Shown here one piece after another: positions 10,442 through 20,446 of a stretch of 64,000 nucleotides of DNA. Location: the NCBI GenBank assembly GCA_043228905.1, contig JBHGNT010000004.1:17484001-17548000 (forward strand), written 5' to 3'. A program made the translations under genes and the position numbers. The stretch's first letter is position 1. Every line of letters starts with the position of its first letter. The notes under the pieces are model-generated. The model worked only from the letters and a program-made list of their open reading frames with translations, did not search any database and was not told the origin of the DNA. This DNA comes from Azolla caroliniana (lineage: Eukaryota > Polypodiophyta).

Positions 10442-13070
10442 TCATTCCATCTAGATCTGATGCACTATGTCGAATTTTACTCTATAATTGGATGTAGTGC
10501 ATCAGATTCCTGTTGTAAGTCTTAGAATTTTTTAAAACATTTCCATTAAAGAAATACTCTTGCATTTTCAACTGAGATATAATGCATTGGATCAAATTCT
10601 AGCCATATAGACTAAAATATGATATACTACATTTGATTTCAGTTGAAAATCCACTTTCAAAATATATTTAAAAACAGAAAAAAATTTAAAAATGGATTTT
10701 AAACGGAAGTCCGATGCACTGCATCGGATTACAGTTGAAAGTCCACTTTTTCTTATTTGTCTCCGCATTTTCTTATTTTTTGTAATTTTTTTAAATGTTT
10801 TTTAATAAATAAATAAAATTGAAAAAATGGATTTTCAATAGAAATCCGATGAAGTGCATCGGATTTCAGTTGAAAATCCACTTTTTCTTATTTTTTGAAA
10901 TTTTTTTATTTTTCCCATAAATAAATAAATAAAAAGTGAAAAAATAGATTTTCAATGGAAATCTGATGCACTGCATCAGATTTTGGTTGAAAGTCCACTT
11001 TTTCTTATTTGTTTCCTAATTTTCTTATTTTTTAATTTTTTTGTATTTGTTTTGAATTGTTTTATTTTTCCCATAAATAAATAAATAAAAATTGAAAAAA
11101 TGGATTTTCAACGGAAATCCGATGCACTACATCAGATTTTGGTTGAAAGTCCACTTTTTCTTATTTGTTTCCGAATTTTCTTATTTTTGAAATTTTTTGT
11201 ATTTGTTTTGAATTGTTTTATTTTTCCCATAAATAAATAAATAAAAATTCAAAAAATGGATTTTCAACGGAAATTCATTGCATTACATCAGATTTGAGTT
11301 GAAAGTCCACTTTTTCTTATTTGTTTCTAAATTTTCTTATTTTTTGATTTTTTTTAAAATTAAATTTTTTTCCCATAAATAAATAAATAAAAATTTAAAA
11401 AATGGATTTTTAATGGAAATCCAATGCATTGCATCGGATTTTGGTTGAAGTCCAATTTTCCTTATTTTTTTCCGAATTTTCTTAGTTTTTGATTACTTTT
11501 TGATTATTTTTTGTATTTTATTTATTTTTCCCATAAATAAAAAAATAAAAATTGAAAAAATAGATTTTCAGCGAAAATCCAATGCACTACATCAGATTTC
11601 GAATGAAAGGCCACTTATTATTATTTATTGAATTATTTTTTGTATTTTGTTTGAATTTTTTTATTTTTCCCATAAATAATAAAATAAAATAAGAAAAAGT
11701 GGATTTTCAATGGAAATCCAATGCAGTTATGGATTTGAGTTGAAAATCCACCTTTTCTTATTTGTTTTGAAATTTTCTTTTTCTTTTTTGTTTTTTCCAT
11801 AAAAAATGTTAAAAATAAAAAAATCATGGATTTTGGCCATTTAAAATGATGTATTTTCAATGGGCTTTTCAATAGAAATCTGATCCAATGCATCGGATTT
11901 CCGTTGAAAGTTCAAGATTTTTCTTTTAATTTTTTCATTTATCATGGATTTTCAATTAAAATATGATGCAGTACATTAGATTTCCATTGAAAATACAATA
12001 TGTTTTTTATTATTTCATTTTTTTTTTGAAATACTACATAAAAAAATACATGTTTTAATTTTTATTTTTATTTTTTTAAAATTTTTGTTTATTTTTCCCA
12101 TAAATAAATAAATAAATATTGAAAAATTGGATTTTCAATGGAAATTCAATGCACTGCATCGGATTTCATATGAAAGGCCACTTTTTCTTATTTGTTTCCA
12201 AATTTTGTTCTGTTTTGAATTTCTTTTGTATTTGTTTTGATTTTTTTTAATTTTCCCATAAATAATAAAATAAAATAAGAAAAAGTGGATTTTCAATAGA
12301 AATCCAATGCAGTTATGGATTTCAATTGAATATCCACTTTTTCTTATTTGTGTTGAAATTTTCTTTTTATTTTTTCCATAAAAAAATGTTAAAAATAAAA
12401 AAAATCATGGATTTTGGCCATTTAAAATGATGTATTTTCAACGGGCTTTTCATCGGATTTCTGTTGAAAGTCCAAGATTTTTCGTTTATTTTTTTCATTT
12501 ATCATGGATATTCAATTGAAATCAAATGCAGTGCATCAGATTTCCATTGAAAATGCAATATGTTTTTTATTATTTCATTGTTTTATGAAAAAACTAAAAA
12601 GAAATTTGGATTTTCAATTGAAATCCGATGGAGTGCATCGGATTTTAGTTGGAAATCCATTTTTTAAAATATTTTTATTTATTTGTCAAGAAAAGGAAAA
12701 ACAATTTAAAAGAAAAAGGATTGTCAGCTAAAATCCGATGCACTGCATCGATGTCTAGCTGTATAGACTACAATCTGATGGAGTGCATCGGATTTCAGTT
12801 GAAAAGCCATTTATTATTAATGAATAAATAAAAATAAAAATACATTGAAAAAAGAAAAAAGAAAAAAGGATTTTTGACTTTAATCCAATGCATTGCATTG
12901 GATTCTAGGTGTATAGACTAAAATACAATGTAGTGCATCGTATTTTAGTTGAAAATCCATTTATTATTTTTTTAAAAAAGTTACAAAATTTTAAAAAATC
13001 ATGGATTTTCAACTGGAATCCAGTGCATTGCATTGGATTCCAGTTGAAAATCCAAGATTTTTTATTTTTT
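10442..13070. repeat. Tandem array of about 19 imperfect palindromes, core CGATGCACTGCATCG
   Basis: Each unit is an odd-length inverted repeat of up to 53 nt, with 26-base arms around one base, built on GATTTTCAACTGAAATCC followed by the core CGATGCACTGCATCG. Between units lies AT-rich filler with repeated TTCTTATTTG and CCCATAAATAAATAAA. Centres fall near 10719, 10854, 10971, 11127, 11282, 11430, 11588, 11890, 11968, 12153, 12531, 12633, 12741, 12786, 12891, 12934 and 13028, with two half-units near 11717 and 12312. Spacing is usually 115-160 bases. The last unit (13002-13054) is nearly perfect, with one mismatch in its arms. Some units start with a GTATAGACTA element instead of the usual left arm. 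RNA from either strand would fold into strong hairpins. Confidence 0.85.
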
Positions 13071-13173
13071 CAAAATTTTAATGGAGTTTAGATTTGTTTT
13101 CCGACACAGGTATATAAAACTTGTCACATCAATTTAGTGTAACGTTATAGTCTATTCTTTAGTTTGATGTTAC

Positions 13174-13464
13174 ATGTGCAATTTCATTCTACTGTCATGT
13201 ACTACTACAACATGCGCCTTAAAGATGTTCAAGAACTCTGTTGCATTAGAGAAGGACCTTGAGAAGGTTATTTTCATCAAAATGAGGATCCAAGGTATTT
13301 GGGAGTGTCTTGATCAAGACCAAGAAGTTGGGGCAAAGCATATCAAAACTGAGATGTTCGAGATGACTTCTAGAGAACCTATGGAACCTATAGATGAAGA
13401 TGCAGGGGACCTTGTTGAATTAGAAGACGTGTTAGAGTCTGAACATATTAACAATTCAACTTAG
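13174..13464 (+). CDS. Hypothetical acidic protein fragment
   Basis: A 96-residue frame directly right of the palindrome array. I do not recognise it. The first 15 residues are hydrophobic and cysteine or threonine rich; the more credible part starts at the internal methionine of MFKNSVALEKDLEKVIF and ends in an acidic run (EPIDEDAGDLVELEDVLESE). After the stop at 13462-13464 the same frame continues with YEANEDNPDERSKLEETALPYLLFD to another stop, so the gene may once have been longer. It could be a remnant of the same mobile unit as the DUF7869-type gene, or a chance frame. No promoter or conserved neighbour supports it. Confidence 0.25.
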   Translation: MCNFILLSCTTTTCALKMFKNSVALEKDLEKVIFIKMRIQGIWECLDQDQEVGAKHIKTEMFEMTSREPMEPIDEDAGDLVELEDVLESEHINNST

Positions 13465-13539
13465 CATACTTACGAAGCCAATGAGGACAATCCTGATGAA
13501 AGATCTAAACTTGAAGAGACGGCTTTACCATACTTATTA

Positions 13540-14150
13540 TTCGATTGAATGGATATGGCTTATTGTAAAATTTGAACAATATGAATTGTTAAATTTTGAC
13601 GTAATATATAAGTTGAGCTTATTTATAATTTTTGTGTAACACTCATTGAACTTAGAGATTAAGTATAATTTGTATGTGTACATGTTGTCTAAACTCTCCT
13701 TTATCGTTTGGGGTATATGGGAGATAAAATTATACTCTATCATTTACTCGTATGATTGGAATGTTATTGTAGACTAGTTTATTTATACATTGACGGTGTC
13801 ATGTATCATGTGTCAATGGAAATTTTCTCTTGACATAGTAGTATCTCTTAATTGCAAGGTTCACAATTTGCTTTAAGATATATTATATATAAATATACAC
13901 ACATAATTAGAAGAAGTCACTTATTCAGTGGGGTATGCGTTTTAGAATATGCACAAGGACTCGTGTTACTATTATACTTGCATTGATGAATATACCCTTG
14001 TCAAAGATTTGAATAAAAACATGGTAGATAGAATATAAGTCGGATGATTTTGTTGATGTGATATTAGTTAGTTCTATTTTTTGCTATGTTTTCATAAACC
14101 ACATACGTATGCGTCATGCCTTTTTGAAATTCTGCTTAAATAAGGCATTT
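13540..14150. other. AT-rich spacer, possibly the left part of the D LTR
   Basis: No coding frame of interest. If the 3' LTR of element D is longer than the minimal 105 bp, this stretch holds the rest of it. I could not find a matching LTR end. Confidence 0.4.
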
Positions 14151-14255
14151 TGTAACATCTCACTAAGATATGAAAAAGAAAATGTGACATATTACCTTTT
14201 TCAAATGACCCGGATTTATACAAAAATGGGTGGAGTCGACCTTTTTATGCCAACA
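14151..14255 (-). repeat. Putative 3' LTR start of copia D, with polypurine tract
   Basis: On the minus strand a polypurine-like TTTTATGGGGGAGTT (14256-14270) is followed by TGTTGGCATAAAAAGG, the usual start of a copia LTR. The shortest unit with TG...CA ends runs from 14255 to 14151, ending GATGTTACA, about 105 bp. That would be short for a copia LTR, so the true left end may lie further left. No partner LTR is visible because D is cut on its 5' side. Confidence 0.5.
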
Positions 14256-14496
14256 AACTCCCCCATAAAAGTATTACTCTACTTCTACATACAACTTCAT
14301 GGGGTTATCTCACCGTAAGTCAAAATACAATTTGAATTTAACCACGTTGTATATAATACAAGTCGATCAGGTAATGGCCAAATTGGTAGAGGTTTCGTCG
14401 GTCTTTAGTTGAATTTGGCTAGTGTCTGAATCAAATAGTGTCTGATTCAGCTTTTAGCCTCTAGGCCATTGGGTTTTCTTCCACGCTAGATCGTGT

Positions 14497-14999
14497 GCTC
14501 CCCGATGGATCGTTGATCGGTTTTCGGCTTCGTTTGCCCTTCGATCATCTCCTGTTCTTTCGGTTTCCTCGCACTCAGTTGCGTTTGTAACCTTTCGGCT
14601 ATCCGACTCCTTTGATTTAACTGTTTCTGCTTTTCTGGCCGCGCAGATCTTTGACTTACCTTCTGCTCCTTGTCGTTTGGCTCCTCATCACTTGCTTGCT
14701 TGCTATCCCATAAGTCCTCTTAGTGTGCATTGGTTTGGGAGTGGCTTCGTCAGGCTATCAATGATGTTCACCTCGGTATCCACTTTCAGGACGTCGAGCT
14801 TCTTGTCGGTGACGAGCTCCCAGATATGGTTGTACGTCACCTCGATATGATTTTTCTTCACATGGTATACTAGATTTTTGGATGAGGTGTATTGCGCTCT
14901 AAGAGTCGCAATACGGGGTCGGTGCTAGATGGTCAATTAAGCTATTAGCTGAATAGTGGGCTGAGAATCGGTGCAACCAAATGGCTTCCTTGGTTGCTT
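14497..14999 (-). pseudogene. Copia D RNase H C-terminus with a charged tail frame
   Basis: Left half of the RNase H of element D, separated from its right half by the insertion of C. Reading leftwards from 14999: EATKEAIWLHRF, then YCDS, a TAG for glutamine, SAIHL, a shift, and NHIEVTYNHIWELVTDKKLD followed by DSLTKPLPN. After the normal pol end the minus strand stays open to about 14497, giving a highly charged tail (SDEEPNDKEQKV ... RSIGEHTI then stop) of about 75 codons without a methionine start. Comparable charged tails follow RNase H in elements F and H, though I see no clear similarity in sequence. The RNase H pieces join with the right half at 20447 once C and its duplicated CCAAT are removed. 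Confidence 0.75.
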
Positions 15000-15004
15000 C
15001 CAAT
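15000..15004. other. Target-site duplication of copia C, left copy
   Basis: CCAAT here is repeated at 20442-20446. Removing C and one copy restores the RNase H codons of D (KYIASLEATKEAIW), which confirms the boundaries. Confidence 0.9.
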
Positions 15005-15627
15005 TGTAAGGAAACAAGTCCCTCCGGATGGGAAGTGAGAAGAACAGTGTTGATGAGCAAACTCGGCCGAGGCCGAAAGGCCAAGGCCGAATCTGGATGC
15101 AGGAGTACCCGGCAACGGAAGACCCGGTGAGAACCGGATGACAAGTACCCGGCAAGAGCCGGATGGTGAAGGCCCGGTGAGAGTGAGAAGTGCTCACCGG
15201 ATATGTTTTTTGAGAGTCCATCGGGGCTATATTTGTAAATAGCCGAAAAGTCATATTAGTATAAATATGACTTAGGGCAAACTTAGTAGTATAGTAGTTG
15301 TCATTCTTGTTGGTGCAAGGTTTGAGTGCGTAACTATGTACAGAGAGTGAGAGAGGAAGAGGTCGTTGCCTCTGTTGTAACCGCCGCTTGTGGCGAAGAT
15401 AACAAGCTCGAGGTTGTTGCCTCGGCGCTCTACTATTGTACATTGTGATATAGTGATAGTTTGCAGTTTGTGGGCTGCCGTGGTTTTTCCCTAGTTTGGG
15501 TTTTCCACGTAAACATCCTGTGTACTCCTCTCTTCACTGTGTCGTGCGTACATTACTCGTTTTCTGTGTTTGATCCTAGACTCGGTTGTGGCCGAGTGTT
15601 GTGCTTACGGAGCGTGTATTTCGGACA
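15005..15627 (+). repeat. 5' LTR of copia C (623 bp)
   Basis: Runs from TGTAAGGAAAC to TTTCGGACA. A TATA-like AGTATAAATATGAC lies near 15258. Compared with the 3' LTR it lacks about 24 bases around 15199 and has TGTAAGG where the other has TGTTAGG. Confidence 0.9.
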
Positions 15628-15630
15628 AAG

Positions 15631-15643
15631 TGGTATCAGAGTG
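15631..15643 (+). other. Primer-binding site of copia C (initiator tRNA-Met)
   Basis: TGGTATCAGAGTG lies three bases after the LTR end and matches the complement of initiator tRNA-Met except at its last bases. Confidence 0.88.
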
Positions 15644-15658
15644 AAACGACACAGAAAA

Positions 15659-16471
15659 ATGGACGATTCGTTGGGAGGCATGTTCAAGCTCACCGGCTCC
15701 AACTATTTGGTGTGGAAGTCGAAGATGATGGACATGCTCGTGGTTAAAGATCTTTGGTTGCCGGTTCAGTTCGGGGACAAGAGACCGGACAAAATCAACG
15801 CCACGATATGGGAGGTGATGCACATGAAGACAACGGCTTACATACGGTGCTTCATTGACATGAGTCTATACAACAACTTCAATGAAGAGAGCAAGGCTCA
15901 TGAGCTCTGGGAGAAGATCGGCATTATGTTTCAAAACAAAAATGTTGTTAATCAGGTTTCGGTATTTCGGAAGCTAGTAAGACTCCGGTACCAAGATGGC
16001 TCTAGCATGGCGGAGCACATGAATGCCTTCCAGGGGCTGATCCACCAGGCAACATCATTGGAAGTACCTCTCGCCGATGAGGTACTAGCGCTACTCCCGC
16101 TCGGTTCCCTCCCGGATAGCTGGGAGACGTTGGTTGTCACTTTGGGCAACGCCGGGCCGGAAGGGAAACGGTTATCCCTAGCAAGAGTGAAGTTGAGCTT
16201 GCTAGATGAGGAGGCGCGTCGGAAAGATAAGGATACGAGCTCCGACTCCAAAGCGCTCCTTACCGAATCGGAACGCGGAAGACAAAGGAACCATAGCCCC
16301 CAAAACCGGGAAAAGTCGGGGACACGGTCAAAGTCAAGGGGGAGGCCTACTTGCATCTATTGCGACAAGCCGGGACACTTCCAGAAAAATTGTCGGCACT
16401 TCCGAAAAGACAAGGAAACCGATGACACCGATTCGAAGCGGACACCGGACTGGAACGGTAAAGACCAGTAG
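15659..16471 (+). CDS. Copia C gag
   Basis: Gag of element C, the capsid-forming protein that packages element RNA. The ATG at 15659 is chosen because it lies 16 bases after the primer site; the frame is open further upstream through the LTR, which is not expected to be translated. The 270-residue product begins MDDSLGGMFKLTGSNYLVWK, a copia Gag N-terminal helper block. It continues with AHELWEKI, FQGLIHQAT and SLPDSWETL of the UBN2 domain, then a basic linker and one CCHC knuckle CIYCDKPGHFQKNC at 16352-16393. It stops at a TAG (16469-16471) that replaces a lysine codon, next to a 15-base gap relative to B. Gag itself is otherwise whole, but cut off from the protease. Confidence 0.85.
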   Translation: MDDSLGGMFKLTGSNYLVWKSKMMDMLVVKDLWLPVQFGDKRPDKINATIWEVMHMKTTAYIRCFIDMSLYNNFNEESKAHELWEKIGIMFQNKNVVNQVSVFRKLVRLRYQDGSSMAEHMNAFQGLIHQATSLEVPLADEVLALLPLGSLPDSWETLVVTLGNAGPEGKRLSLARVKLSLLDEEARRKDKDTSSDSKALLTESERGRQRNHSPQNREKSGTRSKSRGRPTCIYCDKPGHFQKNCRHFRKDKETDDTDSKRTPDWNGKDQ

Positions 16472-18111
16472 GGAACGACGGCAATCGCGGCAAGTGAAGA
16501 AGAGTTGATGCTCATCACCGAGGAGAGTGAGCTAAACCTTGCCGGCGACGAGATGACCTGGGTGGTCGACTCCGGAGCGTCGTTCCACCTTACCCCGGAC
16601 CGGAAATGCTTCTCATCCTACTCAGTCAGTGATCACGGCTATGTCCGGATGGGGAATGAAGGTACATGCCGGATTGTCGGCATAGGAGACGTGTGGTTGA
16701 CAACACCAACCGGATGCAAGCTGCTGCTGAAGGATGTCAGACACGTTCCGGAGGTTCGTATGAACCTGATATCAGTCGGTCGAATGAAGGTACATGCTAG
16801 ATTGTCGGCATAGGAGACTTGTGGTTGACAACACCAACCGGATGCAAGCTGCTGCTGAAGGATGTCTGACACGTTCCGGAGGTTCGTCTGAACCTGATAT
16901 CAGTCGGTCGGCTAGATGATGAAGGCTACATGGGTAGCATTCGGAATGGTGTTATGAAGTTCAGCAAAGGGAGCCTGATTGTGGCTCGGGCCCGGAAGGT
17001 CAACACGTTGTACCTGATGAATGCCCGGTTATGCCCGGAAGAAGTGAACGTGGCATCCGACACTGCCGGTGAGCTCTGGCACAAGAGATTGTGTCACATG
17101 AATGAGAAGGGGATGAAGAGGCTTGCAGACGACAACCTCATTCCAGTGAAGAACATGCACTTGGAGAAGTGCACTGATTGTCTGGCCGGTAAACAAAACC
17201 GAACCTCCTTCCGATCGAGGCCACCGATGAGACGTAATGCACCACTGGAGTTGGTGCATACTGATGTATGTCAAGTGGACACGAAATCACATGCCGGATC
17301 GCAGTACTTCGTAACGTTCATAGATGACCACAACTGAAAGCTGTGGGCCACACCGTTGAAGACGAAGAATCGGGTGCTATCCGTCTTCAAAGAGCTCCAC
17401 ACGAGAGTGGAAAGAGAAACCGGCCGGAAGTTGAAGGCGGTTCGAGCAGATAACGGAGGTGAATACCGGGGGCAGTTCGAGGAGTACTGTCGCTCGAAGG
17501 GAATCCGACTCAAATTTACCATGCCGAAGACACCGGAACTAAACGGACTGGCCGAGAGGATGAACCGGACCATAATGGAGAGGGTCCAGAGTATGCTAGC
17601 TCATGCAAAATTACCCAAGACGTTTTGGGTTGAGGCGTTGTCGACAACGACGTATGTGATAAACAGATCACCCTCAGTGCCTTTGGATGGAGACACACCA
17701 CAGAAGGTGTGGACCAATCAGGAAGTGTCCTACCGGCATCTAAAGGTGTTCGGGTGTCTCGCGTACGTGCATGTTGCTAAGGACCGGAGAGGAAAGTTGG
17801 ATTCAAAGACCCGGCCATGCATATTCCTCAGATACGGCGACGATGAGTTTGGCTACTGAGTGTGGGATCCGGTTGACAAGAAGGCCTTTCGGAGTCGAGA
17901 TATTACCTTCATGGAGGACAAGACTCTTGCCGACTGGGAGTCGAAGAAGAAGATAATGAACTCCGATGAGATTTGGACACACCTGCCTAAGAGCTGGTTG
18001 ACACTCGAGGAACCAGCCGGTTACGGTGAGAATATCGAACCGGCAGAAGAAGAAGTAGAGGAAATTGAAATCGGAACCGGCCAAGACCCCGAATCGGATT
18101 CGGATGAAGAA
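16472..18111 (+). pseudogene. Copia C protease and integrase, broken
   Basis: The protease block WVVDSGASFHLT lies at about 16558-16593. A 128-base tandem duplication (16655-16782 and 16783-16910) then shifts the frame. Pre-integrase LWHKRLCHMNEKGM and zinc-binding CTDCLAGKQ follow at about 17077-17190. The catalytic stretches HTDVCQ, RADNGGEY and LNGLAERMNRT all survive, so unlike B this integrase keeps its D-D-E residues. Stops interrupt at 17335-17337 (TGA) and 17857-17859 (TGA, from CGA). The C-terminal linker rich in glutamate (EPAEEEVEEIE) leads into RT. It cannot make a full polyprotein but shows the ancestral sequence better than B. Confidence 0.87.
16655..16910 (+). repeat. 128-bp tandem duplication inside C protease region
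   Basis: Two adjacent copies, 16655-16782 and 16783-16910, each start AATGAAGGTACATG and end CAGTCGGTCG. They differ at a few bases. 128 is not a multiple of three, so the duplication breaks the reading frame. B shows no second copy. Confidence 0.92.
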
Positions 18112-19794
18112 CAAATAGTGGAGCCAGTTGCCGAAGGCCAAAGACGGAGATATCCTCTCAGAGAGAGAAGGCCCCCCTGGAGATTTCTGGATGCAGAGCA
18201 TGTGCTGCTGACCGATGAGGGAGAGCCAGAAAGTTTCGAAGAAGCTAAAAGTGACGCCCATAGCCGCAAATGGTTAAGTGCCATGCAGGATGAGATGGAT
18301 TCCCTACATGAGAACCATACGTACGAATTGGTGGAGTTGCCGAAAGAAAAGCGGGCACTCCGAAATAAGTGGGTGTACAAGTTGAAACCAAGAGATGCCG
18401 GCAACCCCCCGAGATACAAAGCCAGGATCATGGTGAAGGGGTTCCAGTAGAAGAAGGGCGTGGACTTCGACGAGATATTTTCCCCGGTAGTAAAGATGAT
18501 CTCTATCCGGACGGTGCTGAGTATAGCGGCAGGCATGGACCTCGAGGTAGAGCAACTAGACGTGAAGACGACATTCCTTCACGGTGACCTCGAAGAGGAG
18601 ATCTACATGCAGCATCCGGAAGGATTCGTGGAGAAAGGGAAGGAGCACCTGGTTTGCCGGTTGAAGAAGAGCCTATACGGACTGAAGTAGGCTCCCCGAC
18701 AATGGTATCGGAAGTTCGACTCCTTCATGACCGATCAAGGGTACCACAAGACGCAAGCCGATCACTACGTGTTTGTGAAGAAGTTCGAAGGAGGCGACTT
18801 CCTGATACTCCTTCTGTACGTGGACGACATGTTGATCGTCGGATGGGACCAAGCCAAAATACGGATGCTGAAGAAGGCTCTCAATCGAACCTTCACAATG
18901 AAAGACTTGGGCCCGGCAAGACAGATACTGGGGATGGACATCATCCGGGACCGGTCAAAGAAGCAATTGTGGTTGTCACAGGAGAAATACGTGACAAAGG
19001 TGCTTCAGCGGTTCAACATGTTAGAAGCAAAACCGGTCGGATCGACACTCCCGGCAAACTGCAGACTATCCGTTAAGCAAAGCCCGAAGACGAAAGCAGA
19101 GAAGGCCGATATGATGAAGGTTCCATATGCCTCTGCTGTCGGGAGCTTGATGTACGCAATGGTGTGTACTCGGCCGGATATTGGATACGCAGTCAGAGTG
19201 GTGAGCCGGTTTATGAGCAATCCCGGCAAGGAGCACTAGAACGCGGTCAAATGGATACTCCGGTACTTGAAGGGCACTTCAGATATGTGTCTCCGATTCG
19301 GCTCCGGTAAACCTCAACTTGACGGTTTTACCGATTCGGACATGTCGGCTTATGTGGATACCATCCGGTCTACATCCGGGTATGTAATGACATATGCAAG
19401 GGGAGCTGTTTCGTGGCAGTCGAGGCTGCAAAAGACGGTTGCATTGTTAACCACAGAGGCGGAGTACATGGCGGCTGTGGAAGCCGGCAAGGAAATATTA
19501 TGGATGAAGGACTTCATTGGAGAGATCGGTATCCGGCAAGATGAATACCGGCTCTATTGCAATAGTCAAAGTGCCATCCACCTTGCTAAGAACGCATCGT
19601 ACCATTCCAGGACGAAGCACATCCAGCGTAGGTATCACTGGATCCGGGAGTGAGTAGAAGATCGAGAGCTTGCGCTAATGAAGATCCACACGGCCAAGAA
19701 TGGGTCAGATATGCTAACCAAAGTACTGATACCCGACAAGCTGGATGCATGTCGGAAGCGGATCAGACTAGTAAGACATCCCATGCCGGAGTGA
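18112..19794 (+). pseudogene. Copia C reverse transcriptase and RNase H, broken
   Basis: The RT blocks are present in order: ALRNKWVYKLK, ARIMVKGF, FDEIFSPVVKM, EVEQLDVKTTFLHGDL, SLYGLK and LYVDDMLIVG (YVDD intact, about 18817-18843). RNase H follows with DGFTDSDMSAYVDTIRSTSG, TEAEYMAAVEAGKE, and HSRTKHIQRRYHWIRE. Stops lie at 18448-18450 (TAG for glutamine), 18688-18690 (TAG for CAG), 19237-19239 (TAG for TGG) and 19651-19653 (TGA for an arginine codon). Most are C-to-T changes on one strand or the other. The frame ends at TGA 19792-19794, directly before the polypurine tract. Confidence 0.88.
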
Positions 19795-19804
19795 AGGGGG
19801 AGTT
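19794..19804 (+). other. Polypurine tract of copia C
   Basis: AAGGGGGAGTT directly precedes the 3' LTR start TGTTAGG. Confidence 0.82.
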
Positions 19805-20441
19805 TGTTAGGAAACAGGTCCCTCCGGATGGGAAGTGAGAAGAATAGTGTTGATGAGCAAACTCGGCCGAGGCCGATAGGCCAAGGCTGAATCCGGATGC
19901 AGGAGTACTCGGCAACGGAAGACCCGGTGAGAACCGGATGACGAGTACCCGGCAAGAGCCAGATTGTGAAGGCCCGGTGAGAACTGCTCACCGGATGAAG
20001 GGACATATTTGTAAATATGTTTTCTGAGAGTCCATCGGGGCTATATTTGTAAATAGCCGAAAATTCATATTAGTATAAATATGACTTAGGGCAAACTTAG
20101 TAGTATAGTAGTTGTCATTCTTGTTGGTGCAAGGTTTGAGTGCGTAACTATGTACAGAGAGTGAGAGAGGAAGAGGTCGTTGCCTCTGTTGTAACCGCCG
20201 CTTGTGGTGAAGATAGCAAGCTCGAGGTTGTTGCCTCGGCGCTCTACTATTGTACATTGTGATATAGTGATAGTTTGCAGTTTGTGGGCTGCCGTGGTTT
20301 TTCCCTAGTTTGGGTTTTCCACGTAAACATCTTGTGTACTCCTCTCTTCATTGTGTCGTGCGTACATTACCCGTTTTCTATGTTTGATCCTAGACTCGGT
20401 TGTGGCCGAGCGTTGTGCTTACGGAGCGTGTATTTCTGTCA
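19805..20441 (+). repeat. 3' LTR of copia C (637 bp)
   Basis: Runs from TGTTAGGAAAC to TTTCTGTCA and pairs with the 5' LTR. The right copy of the target duplication CCAAT follows at 20442-20446. The last bases differ from the 5' LTR end (TTTCGGACA). Confidence 0.9.
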
Positions 20442-20446
20442 CCAAT

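Larger units (their letters stand above)
15005..20441 (+). mobile_element. Full-length Ty1/copia element C (5.4 kb)
   Basis: Both LTRs, primer site, gag, pol, polypurine tract and a 5-bp target duplication are present in the order expected for Ty1/copia (protease, integrase, reverse transcriptase, RNase H). It is inserted into D. The LTRs differ by a 24-base gap and scattered changes, and pol has about eight lesions, so the insertion is not recent. B is its closest relative in the window. Confidence 0.93.
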
